Notes: generated from the letters alone by a model not told the origin. A stretch of DNA of 64,000 bases from Nocardia jejuensis NBRC 103114 (GCF_001613145.1 NZ_BDBU01000002.1:62001-126000), one strand, 5' to 3'; shown: positions 33,755 through 43,039, counted from the stretch's first letter. Program-made: numbers and translations.

Positions 33755-34657
33755 ATGACCGGATTGACAGTCTCTCGCCTGGACTTCGGAAACTACATGC
33801 GAGAGCTGAGGATGCGAGCCCCACGGCCGGCGGTCTTGGCCGCCGCGACTCATATCGGAGCTTCTCGACAAGCCCTGGACCGCATGGAGGATGGGTCGCC
33901 CACGCGGCTCGGCGCCCTGCATATCAACGCGCTACTCGACTTCTACAGCGTCGGTCCCGAGGCTCGGCTGAAAGCATTGACCCTGTGGGACGAGATCAAG
34001 TCCGAGGAGAAGTCGAGCAGGGCGCAGGGTCCGGTGCGGGGTCTGTGGAAGGCGTACAAAGATCAGGTTGCGCCCAACACCGGCAAATTCCTTCGGCTGG
34101 AAGGGATTGCCGACAAGGTGGTGACTCATCACCCCGTGATCTTCCCGGCTCTCTTGCAATCCGCCGACTACAGGCGCGCACTGGATCGTGTCAATGAAGC
34201 GGGTCTGTCGCTGGTCGATCTGGAACGCCGCATCGAACTGACGATGAAACGCCAAGCGCGGCTCGATGAGTCGGGATTCACCTATGAGGCCCTCCTGGGT
34301 GAGGCCGTTCTTCGCCACCGTGTCGGTGACGAAACGACGATGCGCAGCCAACTCGGCTGGCTGGCAACGCTCGCAGAACGTGACAACGTCAGCATTCGAG
34401 TCGTTCCGTTCGACGCCGGGGTGCATCCGGGGCTGACCATGCTCGCGTTCGACTGGCTGACGTTTCCGCCGGGACCGAGTGGTCTCACGCTGCCCACTGT
34501 TGTGTACGCCGAGGGCGCGGTCGGAAGCGTCTTTCACGAGCACGACGAGGAGGTCGATCGGTATCGTCAAGCGACCGAACGCATTCGAGCTGTAGCGTTG
34601 GACAAGCAGGACACCAGGGATCTGGTGATGCAGATCGCGAAGGAGCGCGCGGCGTGA
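33755..34657 (+). CDS. XRE-type HTH protein with DUF5753 domain
   Basis: A 300-residue protein: N-terminal helix-turn-helix (LAAATHIGASRQALDRMEDG) followed by a DUF5753 domain (PVIFPALLQSADYRRAL, HRVGDETTMRSQLGWLATLA and the YAEGAVGSVFHEHDEEVDRY block). Such genes occur in many copies in actinomycetes beside DUF397 genes (WhiJ/BldB-type systems) and behave as toxin-antitoxin-like or developmental regulatory pairs. It overlaps the DUF397 gene by 4 bases. Confidence 0.88.
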   Translation: MTGLTVSRLDFGNYMRELRMRAPRPAVLAAATHIGASRQALDRMEDGSPTRLGALHINALLDFYSVGPEARLKALTLWDEIKSEEKSSRAQGPVRGLWKAYKDQVAPNTGKFLRLEGIADKVVTHHPVIFPALLQSADYRRALDRVNEAGLSLVDLERRIELTMKRQARLDESGFTYEALLGEAVLRHRVGDETTMRSQLGWLATLAERDNVSIRVVPFDAGVHPGLTMLAFDWLTFPPGPSGLTLPTVVYAEGAVGSVFHEHDEEVDRYRQATERIRAVALDKQDTRDLVMQIAKERAA

Positions 34658-34845
34658 ACAAGCCGGTCAAGGGCGAATGGTACAAATCGAGCAGGTCCAA
34701 TAGCGGCAACCAGTGCGTCGAGGTGTTCCACACCGATGCCGTGACCAGGGTCCGCGATACCAAGAACAACGGCTGCGGACCGATCCTCGAGTTCCCGGTC
34801 GACGCATGGTCGATATTCATCGCCAGCCGAGTGTGGGAGGGCTGA
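34654..34845 (+). CDS. DUF397 protein
   Basis: A 63-residue DUF397 protein with the family signature GEWYKSSRSNSGNQCVEV and the closing FPVDAWSIFI. Its GTG overlaps the TGA of the HTH gene (GTGA), so the two are coupled. DUF397 proteins are the small partners of WhiJ-like regulators; by analogy this one may antagonise or be controlled by the upstream HTH protein. Confidence 0.88.
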   Translation: MNKPVKGEWYKSSRSNSGNQCVEVFHTDAVTRVRDTKNNGCGPILEFPVDAWSIFIASRVWEG

Positions 34846-34989
34846 GGCCTCGACTCTCGCCGGGCATTCGTCGGTGTCGGAGCGGTTGCCCGTAGCTACT
34901 TCTCGTGGAGCCTATAGCCGATCGGTGTCGGTGCGACTTTGTACTGTGGGGCGAGGGTTCGTGTGGCTTCGGGTGAAGGTGGAGGCGTG

Positions 34990-36099
34990 GTGCGGGTTTC
35001 GTGGGATCAGGTGTTCGCCTGGCGGATGGGGCGGCAGTTCATCGGGGAACCCGGCGGTGGTGATGTGGTGCAGATCGTCGGGCGGTTGTGTGGTGTTCAG
35101 GCTCAGGTGACCTCGGCTGCGGAAACCGCTGTGGCACTGCGAAGTACCGAGCCCGACCCGGGTGCCGTCGTTCGCGCGCTCGCGGAGCGCACGCTGGTGA
35201 AGACCTGGGCGATGCGCGGCACCCTCCATGCCCTGACCCCGGATATCGCGGCGTCGGCGCTGTCGCTCATGGGCTCGGCACGGACGTGGGAGAAGCCGTC
35301 GTGGCGCAAGACTTTCGACGCATCGCCCGAGGACGTGGCGGCGTTGGTGGAGGCAGTGGGCGAAATCCTCGACGGGGCGATTCTCACTCGGGACGAACTG
35401 GTCACGGCCCTGCTGTCCGAGGCACGCTTCCATCCCCTGGAGAAGGAACTGCGCTCCGGCTGGGGTGCGCTGCTCAAACCGCTTGCCTGGCAAGGCGCGC
35501 TCTGCCACGGCCCCGCTGAGGGCACCACCGTCACCTTCGCCCACCCCTCCCACCTCATTCCGGGCTGGCCGGGCATCCCCGGGCCGGACGAGGCCGCCGC
35601 GCACCTCATCACCGCATACCTGTCCGCTCACGGTCCTGCCACCCCCGAGGCCTTCGATGCCTGGTTGTCTCGCGGCAGCCTGCGTAAAACCACACTGCGC
35701 CAATGGTTCTCGGCGCTGGGGGATCGGCTCACCGAGGTGGATATAGAGGGTCGCGCCGCCTTCGTGCTCACCGAGCACGCCGAGGCGCTGGCCGCGACCG
35801 TGCCGACGTCGTCGGCTCACCTGCTCGGCTCGTTCGATCAGTACGTTCTGGCCCCGGGCACCGGCGACACCGCGCTCCTGCCTGCCGCCCACCGCGCCCG
35901 GGTCAGCCGCGCCGCCGGATGGATCTCGCCGCTCGTGCTGGTCGACGGCCGCATCGCGGGCACCTGGGAAACCGCCGCAGCGGAGCTCGCCGTGACCATG
36001 TTCGACGATGCCCCTGTTCCGCTGTCGGGTCTGACTCCCGAATTACCCCGGGTGGCCGAAGCACTCGGCGTACCGGGACTGACCGTTCGCGCCGCCTAG
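34990..36099 (+). CDS. Winged-helix DNA-binding domain protein (HTH_42/AlkZ-like)
   Basis: About 369 residues of the winged-helix DUF1006/HTH_42 family: VSWDQVFAWRMGRQF, then GRLCGVQAQVTSAAETAVAL, the VKTWAMRGTLHAL motif and the GSFDQYVLAPG and RVSRAAGWISPLVLVDGRI blocks. AlkZ of Streptomyces is a glycosylase of this family that unhooks DNA crosslinks; many members are uncharacterised. Whether the catalytic QxQ is present: GVQAQ fits that motif. The start is uncertain (GTG 34987 or 34990; TTG 34939). Confidence 0.8.
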   Translation: MRVSWDQVFAWRMGRQFIGEPGGGDVVQIVGRLCGVQAQVTSAAETAVALRSTEPDPGAVVRALAERTLVKTWAMRGTLHALTPDIAASALSLMGSARTWEKPSWRKTFDASPEDVAALVEAVGEILDGAILTRDELVTALLSEARFHPLEKELRSGWGALLKPLAWQGALCHGPAEGTTVTFAHPSHLIPGWPGIPGPDEAAAHLITAYLSAHGPATPEAFDAWLSRGSLRKTTLRQWFSALGDRLTEVDIEGRAAFVLTEHAEALAATVPTSSAHLLGSFDQYVLAPGTGDTALLPAAHRARVSRAAGWISPLVLVDGRIAGTWETAAAELAVTMFDDAPVPLSGLTPELPRVAEALGVPGLTVRAA

Positions 36100-36345
36100 T
36101 CGACGGCATAGTGGACGAAGAGCACGTCGTGCAGTGCCCGTGATCCGTTCGGCTCGGGCGATGGTGCTCGGGCGATGGTGATGAAATCCCTGGCGGCAGG
36201 GTTCGGCATCGGAACGGATGGTGCGGTCGTGGGCGAACACGGTGGCCGAATCGACGGCGACGACATGGTGTGCGCCACTGGATGAACCAGCCCGCTCGGT
36301 GCGCCGGTACGAGGGGACGATCGTGCCCAGCCACTACCTGGTCGG
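36097..36345 (-). pseudogene. Possible decayed gene, family unknown
   Basis: Two overlapping minus-strand frames carry protein-like segments: WLGTIVPSYRRTERAG and HHVVAVDSATVFAHDRTIRS in one, then NPAARDFITIARAPSPEPNG and SRALHDVLFVHYAVD in another, ending at the stop of the winged-helix gene. Joined by a frameshift they look like one former gene, but I cannot name it and the support is limited. Confidence 0.3.
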
Positions 36346-36420
36346 GGCGGTGACAGCACCACCGCCTCGGAGGCTGGCAGACTTCGGAGTGTCACGTCGG
36401 GACTCGAGAACAGAGGGAGC

Positions 36421-37341
36421 ATGAAGGCGGTCAGGTTCAGTCGGTTCGGTGGGCCCGAGGTGTTGGAGATCGTGGAGGTGGCGCGGCCGCACGCGGGTGC
36501 CGGGGAGGTGCGGATCGCGGTGCGGGCGGCGGGGGTGAATGCCAGTGATTGGAAGAAGCGGGCGGGGTTGATGGATCAGGAACTGCCGCAGACCCTGGGG
36601 TACGAGGCGGCGGGGGTCGTCGACGAGGTGGGCGAGGGCGTCTCGACCGCGCAGGTGGGGGATCGGGTGTTCGGGTTCGCCACCAGTGGTGCGGCGCAAG
36701 CGGAGTCGGCGGTACTGTCGTATTTCGCGCCGATTCCGGAGTCGGTGAGTTTCGTCGACGTGGCGGCGCTCCCGGCCGCCTTGGAGACGGCGGCGCGGGC
36801 GCTGGAGCAACTCGGTGTCCGGAGTGGGGAGACGCTGCTCATCAGCGGGGCCTCGGGGAATGTCGGCGGGGCGGCGGTGCAGTTGGCGGTGGCGCAGGGG
36901 GTGCGGGTGATCGGGACCGCCGGACCGGCGAACCACGAGTTCCTGCGCGCACTGGGGGCCGAGGCGGTGTCGTATGGCGAAGGGCTGGTCGAGCGGGTCC
37001 GGGCGATTGCGCCCGACGGCGTCGATCGTGCGCTGGATGTCGCGGGCAGCGGGGTCCTGCCCGAACTCGTCGAACTCGTGGGCAGCGCGGAACAGGTTGT
37101 GACACTTGCCGATTTCGACGGTGCGCAGAAGTTCGGAGTGCGGTTCAGTCGCGGCGACGGTGGGAGGGCACTGCACGTGATCGACGAGATCGGCGGGTTG
37201 ATCGAATCGGGGCGGTTCACGCTGCCGGAGGTGCGGACCTTCGCACTCGCGGACGTCGCGCAGGCGCATCGCGTCGGCGAAGAGGGGCGCGTGCGCGGCA
37301 AGCTCGTACTGGTGAACGACCCCGTGGATCAGCGCGACTGA
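36421..37341 (+). CDS. NADP-dependent quinone-oxidoreductase-like (MDR) protein
   Basis: Medium-chain reductase without the structural zinc site: MKAVRFSRFGGPEVLEI start, the VNASDWKKRAG and LGYEAAGVVDEVGEGV blocks, and the Rossmann motif ISGASGNVGGAAVQLA at about residues 140-155. 306 residues, cytoplasmic. GAGGGAGC upstream of the ATG. It converges on an HxlR gene, which controls the divergent thioesterase rather than this gene. Confidence 0.9.
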   Translation: MKAVRFSRFGGPEVLEIVEVARPHAGAGEVRIAVRAAGVNASDWKKRAGLMDQELPQTLGYEAAGVVDEVGEGVSTAQVGDRVFGFATSGAAQAESAVLSYFAPIPESVSFVDVAALPAALETAARALEQLGVRSGETLLISGASGNVGGAAVQLAVAQGVRVIGTAGPANHEFLRALGAEAVSYGEGLVERVRAIAPDGVDRALDVAGSGVLPELVELVGSAEQVVTLADFDGAQKFGVRFSRGDGGRALHVIDEIGGLIESGRFTLPEVRTFALADVAQAHRVGEEGRVRGKLVLVNDPVDQRD

Positions 37342-37512
37342 TCAACCCCCGTCTGCGAACGGGCTGCCGGGCGGAGCGGCGGGGAACAGGCTGCCGGGCA
37401 GTGCGGCGGCCGCATCCGCCCCCGGCACCATGACACCCGCGACTCGACGGTGCCCGGGGCCGCGGAGCGCTTTCCTGATGCGATCGGGCGGGTGTGATCG
37501 GGCGCGGCGCGA

Positions 37513-37992
37513 TCAGGCGCGGCGGGCCGGGAGGAAGTCGGGATCGTGGGCGCCGGGGCCGAGAACCGCGCGCAGGTCTCGCAGGTGGACGGCGTCGCCG
37601 CATTCGGAGCAGGTGGGCTGGATGGTGGTGGTGTGGCCGCAGGGCTTGTGCAGGGACTCCACGGGCGGGCCCTCGGGGGCGGCCCAGGTGTCGCCCCACT
37701 GGCGCATGGCGACCAGGATCGTCCAGAGTGAGCGACCCTTGTCGGTGAGCGTGTAGTCGTAGCGCACCGGGTTGTCCTGATAGGGGACTTTTTCCATGAT
37801 CCCTTGGGCGACAAGGTGTTCCAGGCGCTGTGTCAGCACATTGCGGGCGATGCCGAGGCGCGAGCGGAAGTCGTCGAAGCGGGTGATGCCGAACAGCGCG
37901 TCCCGCACGATCAGCAGCGTCCACCATTCGCCGACCACCTCCAGGCATTGGGCGATGGAACAGTTCATGTCCTCGAAGCTGACGCGGCGCAT
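37513..37992 (-). CDS. HxlR-family regulator with C-terminal zinc-ribbon-like tail
   Basis: About 159 residues: HxlR winged helix (MNCSIAQCLEVVGEWWTLLI, FDDFRSRLGIARNVLTQRLE) followed by a tail with Cys/His pairs (HKPCGH... CSECGDAV) resembling a small zinc ribbon. Divergent from the thioesterase gene over 53 bases, which are likely its operator. ATG at 37992 chosen; a GTG at 37998 is also possible. Confidence 0.88.
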   Translation of the reverse strand: MRRVSFEDMNCSIAQCLEVVGEWWTLLIVRDALFGITRFDDFRSRLGIARNVLTQRLEHLVAQGIMEKVPYQDNPVRYDYTLTDKGRSLWTILVAMRQWGDTWAAPEGPPVESLHKPCGHTTTIQPTCSECGDAVHLRDLRAVLGPGAHDPDFLPARRA

Positions 37993-38045
37993 TCCCACAG
38001 CATAGTCGGTTGCTTGAAAGAACTCACTGGCCTATGGTCCGTTCT

Positions 38046-38852
38046 ATGAAGCAACTCACTCGAAGGTCGGTGCGGACGTTGTTCGCGCTCACCGACACCG
38101 CACCCGGAAGCTGGGTCGCGGACGTCGACGAATCCTGGCGCGGCTGGACCGGACCGCACGGCGGCGTGATCGCCGGCCTCCTGACCGAGGTGGCACAGGC
38201 GGCCGCACCTGATCGCGGCTCGGTGCGGGCGGTGGACGTGCGGTTCCTCGGTCGACCGGGTGACGGCGCCCTGACGTTCGAACCGATCGTGCACGCCGTC
38301 GGGCGCACCACCAGCGTGGTCGATGTGGTGGTGCGCCAGGAGGCCGTCGTGGTGGCGGCGGGCTCGGTGACCCTGGGCCACGGCGCCGCGACCGCCCTCG
38401 CCGCTCGGATCGACATGGCCGATCTCGGTGTCGCCGAGCCCGAGATGTGCGCGCCCTTCGAGATTCCGCGCGAAATCGTCCCGGTGGGAGCACATTTCGA
38501 TATCCGACCGGCGGCGGGACCGCTGCCGTTGACCGGATCGGACGAGGCCCGGATGTGCGCCTGGGTGTCGCTGGTACCCGAGACCACGACCGACGCGGCC
38601 GCGCTCATCATCATCGCCGATGCGCTTCCGCCCGCGGTGTTTCCGACGCTGAGCGCGCCCGTGGCCGTGCCCACGGTCACGCTGTCGGTCTACTTGCACG
38701 GTGATCTCGCGGACGTGCCCGCGCAACCGGTGCTGGTACGGGCCTCGAACACGTCCACCGCGGCGGGCTGGTCGGTGGACGACATCGATATCCGCGACCG
38801 TTCCGGTCGGTTGCTGGCGCAGGCGCGCCAGACCCGGCGAGTACTCGGCTGA
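38046..38852 (+). CDS. Thioesterase-family protein
   Basis: A 268-residue double-hotdog acyl-CoA thioesterase-like protein: GPHGGVIAGLLTEVAQAA in the first hotdog and TVTLSVYLHGDLADVPAQPV then TSTAAGWSVDDIDIRDRSGR in the second. It is followed 14 bases later by an MFS exporter gene, so both probably form one operon repressed by the divergent HxlR regulator. Confidence 0.85.
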   Translation: MKQLTRRSVRTLFALTDTAPGSWVADVDESWRGWTGPHGGVIAGLLTEVAQAAAPDRGSVRAVDVRFLGRPGDGALTFEPIVHAVGRTTSVVDVVVRQEAVVVAAGSVTLGHGAATALAARIDMADLGVAEPEMCAPFEIPREIVPVGAHFDIRPAAGPLPLTGSDEARMCAWVSLVPETTTDAAALIIIADALPPAVFPTLSAPVAVPTVTLSVYLHGDLADVPAQPVLVRASNTSTAAGWSVDDIDIRDRSGRLLAQARQTRRVLG

Positions 38853-38866
38853 TCGAAAGTAGTGAG

Positions 38867-40276
38867 ATGAATACCGTTGTCGCAGAACAAGAACGCCGCG
38901 CGGTCGATTCGCGGGTCGTGCTCGGAATCGTCTCGGTCGGCGTGCTGCTGTCGAGCCTGGATCTGTTCATCGTCAATGTGGCGCTGCCGGAGATCGCGGT
39001 CGATTTCGCGGGCGCGCGGATCAGCGGCCTGTCCTGGGTGCTGAACGCGTACGCGATCGTGTTCGCGGCGCTGCTGGTGCCCGCCGGACGACTGGGGGAC
39101 CGGGGGAGCAACCGCACGACCTTCCTGATCGGGCTGGCCGTATTCGTGCTGGGCTCGGCGCTGTGCGCGCTGGCCTGGAACACGGGAGCACTGGTCGCGT
39201 TCCGCGTGCTGCAGGCGATCGGCGGGGCCATGCTCACCCCCGCGTCGCTGGGTCTGGTGCTCACCGCGACCCCGCCCGAACGGCGAGCCATGGCGGTGCG
39301 GCTCTGGGTGGCCTTCGGTGGACTCGGCGCGGCCCTCGGGCCCGTGCTGGGCGGGTTGCTGGTCGAAATCGACTGGCGCTGGGTGTTTCTGGTGAACGTT
39401 CCGATCGGGTTGGCGGCGCTGTACTTCGGCTGGCGGCTGCTGCCCAACACCCGTGGCGACGGTGGTCCGCTTCCCGACGGACTCGGGGCACTGGCTCTCA
39501 TCGGTGCCGTGGCCTCGTTGATCCTGGCATTGGTCAAGGGCACCGACTGGGGATGGAGCTCACCCGGAGTGCTCACGGCCTTCGCTGTCGCGGTCGTGCT
39601 GGCGGTCGTGTTCGCGGTGTCCTCGCGGCGGCATGCGAGCCCGGTGGTGGATCCCGCGCTGCTGCGCCTGCCGAACTTCGCGCTCATGGTGGGCAATGCG
39701 GTGCTGTTCAATATCGCGTTCGCGGGGATGCTGCTCTCGGTGGTGCTGTGGGCCCAGAACGTCTGGGGCTGGTCGGCTTTGAAGACGGGCCTGGCCATCG
39801 CGCCGGGACCACTGCTGGTGCCGATCGTCGCGATCGCAGCGGGGCGCTTCATCGGCAGGATCGGCGCGGGACCGGTGATCGCCGCGGGCGGCGTGGTGTT
39901 CGGTGCCGGAATCCTGTGGTGGGCACTGGCTGTCACCCTGACGCCCGACTATCCGGGCGGGCTGCTCGGCGGCATGCTGGTCACCGGCCTCGGCGTCGGG
40001 CTCACCCTGCCGACCACCTTCGCGGCCGGCACCGCCGGTCTTCCACCGCAGCGGTTCGCGACCGGATCGGCGGTGCTGAGCATGGCTCGTCAGCTCGGAT
40101 TGGCTGTCGGGGTGGCGGTTTTCGTGGCCGTGCTGGGTGCGCCCGTCGGACCCGACGCCACGCTCGAGGCGTTCCAGCGCGGCTGGTACGTCATCGCGGG
40201 AGCGGCCGTCGCGGCGGGAATCGTCGGACTGGCAGCCCGGCTGCCGCGTCCGGTCGCGCCGAACACGGCGCCCTAG
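38867..40276 (+). CDS. MFS transporter, DHA2 type
   Basis: A 469-residue, 14-helix exporter: LLSSLDLFIVNVALPEIAVD, AGRLGDRGSNRTTFLIGLAV and the GPVLGGLLVEIDWRWVF block are typical of the DHA2 family. It sits directly after the thioesterase in an HxlR-controlled unit, suggesting a small detoxification or export operon. Substrate unknown. Confidence 0.9.
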   Translation: MNTVVAEQERRAVDSRVVLGIVSVGVLLSSLDLFIVNVALPEIAVDFAGARISGLSWVLNAYAIVFAALLVPAGRLGDRGSNRTTFLIGLAVFVLGSALCALAWNTGALVAFRVLQAIGGAMLTPASLGLVLTATPPERRAMAVRLWVAFGGLGAALGPVLGGLLVEIDWRWVFLVNVPIGLAALYFGWRLLPNTRGDGGPLPDGLGALALIGAVASLILALVKGTDWGWSSPGVLTAFAVAVVLAVVFAVSSRRHASPVVDPALLRLPNFALMVGNAVLFNIAFAGMLLSVVLWAQNVWGWSALKTGLAIAPGPLLVPIVAIAAGRFIGRIGAGPVIAAGGVVFGAGILWWALAVTLTPDYPGGLLGGMLVTGLGVGLTLPTTFAAGTAGLPPQRFATGSAVLSMARQLGLAVGVAVFVAVLGAPVGPDATLEAFQRGWYVIAGAAVAAGIVGLAARLPRPVAPNTAP

Positions 40277-40415
40277 CGGGTCGGTCGAGCGGGCAGGTCG
40301 CCTCGTCGAGCGAGCGCATCCTCCTCAGGGCGGGGTGTGCGCCGGGAGATTCTCAGGGCGGAAGTCAGGGGTTGTCCGGATGTCTCGGCGGCCCCTGACT
40401 CCCTACCGTCCAACC

Positions 40416-41573
40416 ATGCGAATCAAGCCGATTGCGATGCCGATCGCGCTGGCGCTGGCGCTCTGCGCGACGGCCGGATGTTCGAGCGTGCCGGACTCCG
40501 GATCGCCCGCGGTCGTCACCACCACGCCGATCTCGGTGTCGCCCGAGCGGGTGAGCCTGATCCGCGACGATATCGACGCCCTGGCGCGCTCGGGCATCGC
40601 GGGCGTGATCGCCACGCTCACCGAGAACGGGCAGACGATGAGCCTCACCGCGGGCGTCGCGGACCGTGCCACCGACGAGCCGATTCCGCTCGACCCACCC
40701 CAGGAGGTGCGAGTCGGCAGCATCTCGAAAACCTTTGTCTCCTCGATCATCATGCAGCTGGTCGCCGAGGGCCGGGTACGCCTGGACGATCCGGTGGACA
40801 CCTATCTGCCGGGTCTGCTGGTCGGTGACGGTGTGGACGGCAAGGTCATCACGGTTCGCCAGCTGCTGCAGCACCGCAGCGGCCTGCCCGAACTCACCGA
40901 TGTGCCCGAGGTCGACGAATACCGGGCCGGACTCGAAGGCCGGAGGTACACCCCCGGCCAGGAAATCGCCATGGCCCTGCGCCTTCCGGCCCAGTTCGCA
41001 CCCGGCGCCACCTTCGAGTACACGAACACCAACTACATCGTCGCCGCGATGATCGTCGAAAAGGTGACGGGCCGAGGGTATTCCGATGAGTTGTCCGGGC
41101 GGATCCTCACGCCCGAGGGGCTGAGCGGAACCTACCTGCCCGCGGCCGGTGAGCTGGATATCCGGCCGCCGCACCCGCAGGGGTACGCGCGGATCGACGG
41201 CGTCCGCACCGATGTCACCCGATCCGAACCCTCGGTCCCCTGGGCGGCGGGCGCGCTGGTCTCCACGGGCGCGGACCTGAACCGTTTCTATCTCGCGCTG
41301 CTGGCGGGCCGAATCGTCGCCGACGCGCAGCTGGGGGAGATGCTCGCGCCCGCCTCGCGGATGCCCGACTCGACGATGAACTACGGGATGGGAATCGGCT
41401 CGACCCAGCTGTCCTGCGGGGCAGAGTATTTCGGTCATACCGGCGGCATCGCGGGATTCGTCACCATCGCCGGTGCGACCCGCGAGGGGCGTGCGGTGAC
41501 CCTCACCCTGACCGAGCCTCCCGAGCAGAGCCCGGATGTGATGCTCATCCTCGGCCACGCCCTCTGCCCGTAG
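40416..41573 (+). CDS. Serine beta-lactamase-fold hydrolase, lipoprotein
   Basis: A 385-residue class C beta-lactamase/D,D-peptidase-fold protein anchored as a lipoprotein: signal peptide with lipobox near CATAGC. The SxxK catalytic motif is in VGSISKTF, the second motif in YTNTNY and the third position is HTGG. Such proteins are esterases, carboxypeptidases or peptidases acting outside the membrane; true beta-lactamase activity is not implied. ATG at 40416 chosen over longer frames that lack the signal peptide. Confidence 0.88.
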   Translation: MRIKPIAMPIALALALCATAGCSSVPDSGSPAVVTTTPISVSPERVSLIRDDIDALARSGIAGVIATLTENGQTMSLTAGVADRATDEPIPLDPPQEVRVGSISKTFVSSIIMQLVAEGRVRLDDPVDTYLPGLLVGDGVDGKVITVRQLLQHRSGLPELTDVPEVDEYRAGLEGRRYTPGQEIAMALRLPAQFAPGATFEYTNTNYIVAAMIVEKVTGRGYSDELSGRILTPEGLSGTYLPAAGELDIRPPHPQGYARIDGVRTDVTRSEPSVPWAAGALVSTGADLNRFYLALLAGRIVADAQLGEMLAPASRMPDSTMNYGMGIGSTQLSCGAEYFGHTGGIAGFVTIAGATREGRAVTLTLTEPPEQSPDVMLILGHALCP

Positions 41574-41586
41574 CGGCGGGCTTCCT

Positions 41587-41618
41587 GATTCGCCGGGACC
41601 GTGCGCTCTCGGCGAATC
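41587..41618. terminator. Hairpin terminator between convergent genes
   Basis: GATTCGCCG (41587-41595) and CGGCGAATC (41610-41618) are perfectly complementary around a 14-base loop, between the serine hydrolase and NUDIX genes. Confidence 0.6.
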
Positions 41619-41639
41619 CGCGTGTGCACCGGCGCTGTG

Positions 41640-42170
41640 TCAGCGTGCGCGGTGGGCCTCGACGGCGAGGGCGAGAAGTTCGGGCATGTGCGGACCGTCC
41701 GTGGCGGAGAGCCGAATGGCTTCCTCGGCCTCGAAGGCCCGGACCTCCAGGATCTGTTCCGCGTCATCGGGATTGGTGGGCGGCCCGGTGAGCTCGACAT
41801 CCGCGGTGCTCCAGAGCCACGCCTTGCGCGGATGCGGTTGCCACGGCCGATACGGGGCCGGGTGATCGGAGGTTCCCAGGTGCGCGCCGAAATGGTGCAG
41901 GGGGCCGGACAATCGGGCTCCGGCCTCCTCGGCGAGTTCGCGCACGATGCAGTCGTGGACGGACTCGGACTGTTCCCTGGTGCCACCGGGGACGATCCAG
42001 AAACCCCGGTCGTCGCGGCACAGCACGATCCGATCGCCGGTGAAGGCGATGACATGGATATTGGTGATCAGTTCGTCGGGCGGGAGCTCGGTGGAGAACT
42101 GCACGTCCAGACCGCCCCATTCCCAGCGGGCGGGAGCGAAGAGAACGGGGTAGCGCGCGGCGAGGGTCAT
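41640..42170 (-). CDS. NUDIX hydrolase
   Basis: A 176-residue NUDIX protein. The NUDIX box reads GGTREQSESVHDCIVRELAEEAG, close to the consensus Gx5Ex7REUxEExG. N-terminal HVIAFTGDRIVLCRDDRGFW precedes it. The substrate (a nucleoside diphosphate derivative) is unknown. ATG at 42170 was chosen to avoid an Arg-rich upstream extension. Confidence 0.88.
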   Translation of the reverse strand: MTLAARYPVLFAPARWEWGGLDVQFSTELPPDELITNIHVIAFTGDRIVLCRDDRGFWIVPGGTREQSESVHDCIVRELAEEAGARLSGPLHHFGAHLGTSDHPAPYRPWQPHPRKAWLWSTADVELTGPPTNPDDAEQILEVRAFEAEEAIRLSATDGPHMPELLALAVEAHRAR

Positions 42171-42268
42171 GGTTCGACGGTAGTCGGGACCGGGCGCGCT
42201 CGTCAGGGTGCGCGACCGGAACACCGGGCCGCGCTGCCGGGTAGAACTTGTTTCAGTATTGTTCCCCC

Positions 42269-42715
42269 ATGGCCTTCGTCATCGACAACATCATGGAGAT
42301 CGAGGCACCCGCCGAGCTTGTGTGGCAGGTGCTCACCGACGTGGACAACTACGGCGAATGGAACCCATTCGTCCCCGAGTGCAAGACCACCCTGGAACCG
42401 GGAACGCCCATCGACATGAAGGTGCGTCTCGGCGGTTCGTCGCCACGGGATCAGCGCGAGTTCATCCGGACGCACACTCCGGGCAAGGAATTCAGCTACA
42501 GCATGAAGCCGGTCCCACTGGGCCTGCTGCGCAGTCTGCGCACGCATACGGTGACCCCGCTCGGCGACGGCCGGACCCGCTACGAATCGCATTTCGAAAT
42601 CGGCGGTCCGCTGTCGGTGGTGGTCGGCGCGCTGATGGGCAAGCCGCTGAACAAGGGCTTCAACTCGATGGCCGACGGCCTCAAACAGCGCGCGGAAACT
42701 CTCGTGCGCGGCTGA
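42269..42715 (+). CDS. SRPBCC-family protein
   Basis: A 148-residue Bet v1/START-like (SRPBCC) protein: IDNIMEIEAPAELVWQVLTD start, WNPFVPECKTTL and the GRTRYESHFEIGG strand. These proteins bind hydrophobic ligands or act as cyclases. Divergent from the NUDIX gene, followed by a perfect hairpin. Confidence 0.85.
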   Translation: MAFVIDNIMEIEAPAELVWQVLTDVDNYGEWNPFVPECKTTLEPGTPIDMKVRLGGSSPRDQREFIRTHTPGKEFSYSMKPVPLGLLRSLRTHTVTPLGDGRTRYESHFEIGGPLSVVVGALMGKPLNKGFNSMADGLKQRAETLVRG

Positions 42716-42730
42716 CGTACTCGGCCCGTG

Positions 42731-42770
42731 CTTTCTCGGCGACCCGCACGCGTGCCGGTCGCCGAGAAAG
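42731..42770. terminator. Perfect 14-bp hairpin terminator
   Basis: CTTTCTCGGCGACC (42731-42744) pairs perfectly with GGTCGCCGAGAAAG (42757-42770) between convergent genes. Confidence 0.8.
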
Positions 42771-42779
42771 ACGGGTTCG

Positions 42780-43004
42780 CTACGCCTCGAACGGAATCGT
42801 ATTGCCGGCCGCGTCGCGAGCGCCCTGGCCCTTTTCGATGGCCACCACCAGATCGTTGATGGTGGACCACGTCACCGGCGGCCGGTCGTCCAGATTTCCG
42901 ATGTGGTACCAGGTTTCGGTGTCGCGATAGCGGACCATGCCCACTCCGGAGGAGTCGACGGCCACATCGAGATCACCTGATACCGTCCCTTCCTCCTGGG
43001 TCAT
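42780..43004 (-). CDS. Small hypothetical protein
   Basis: A 74-residue soluble acidic protein with RYRDTETWYHIGNLDDRPPV in its centre. No family recognised. ATG start with GGAGGAA upstream; convergent with the SRPBCC gene and in the same direction as the HNH lipoprotein upstream, 35 bases away, so possibly cotranscribed with it. Confidence 0.6.
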   Translation of the reverse strand: MTQEEGTVSGDLDVAVDSSGVGMVRYRDTETWYHIGNLDDRPPVTWSTINDLVVAIEKGQGARDAAGNTIPFEA

Positions 43005-43039
43005 AACGGCTATTTTCTCGAGGATCTCGATGACGTCGA

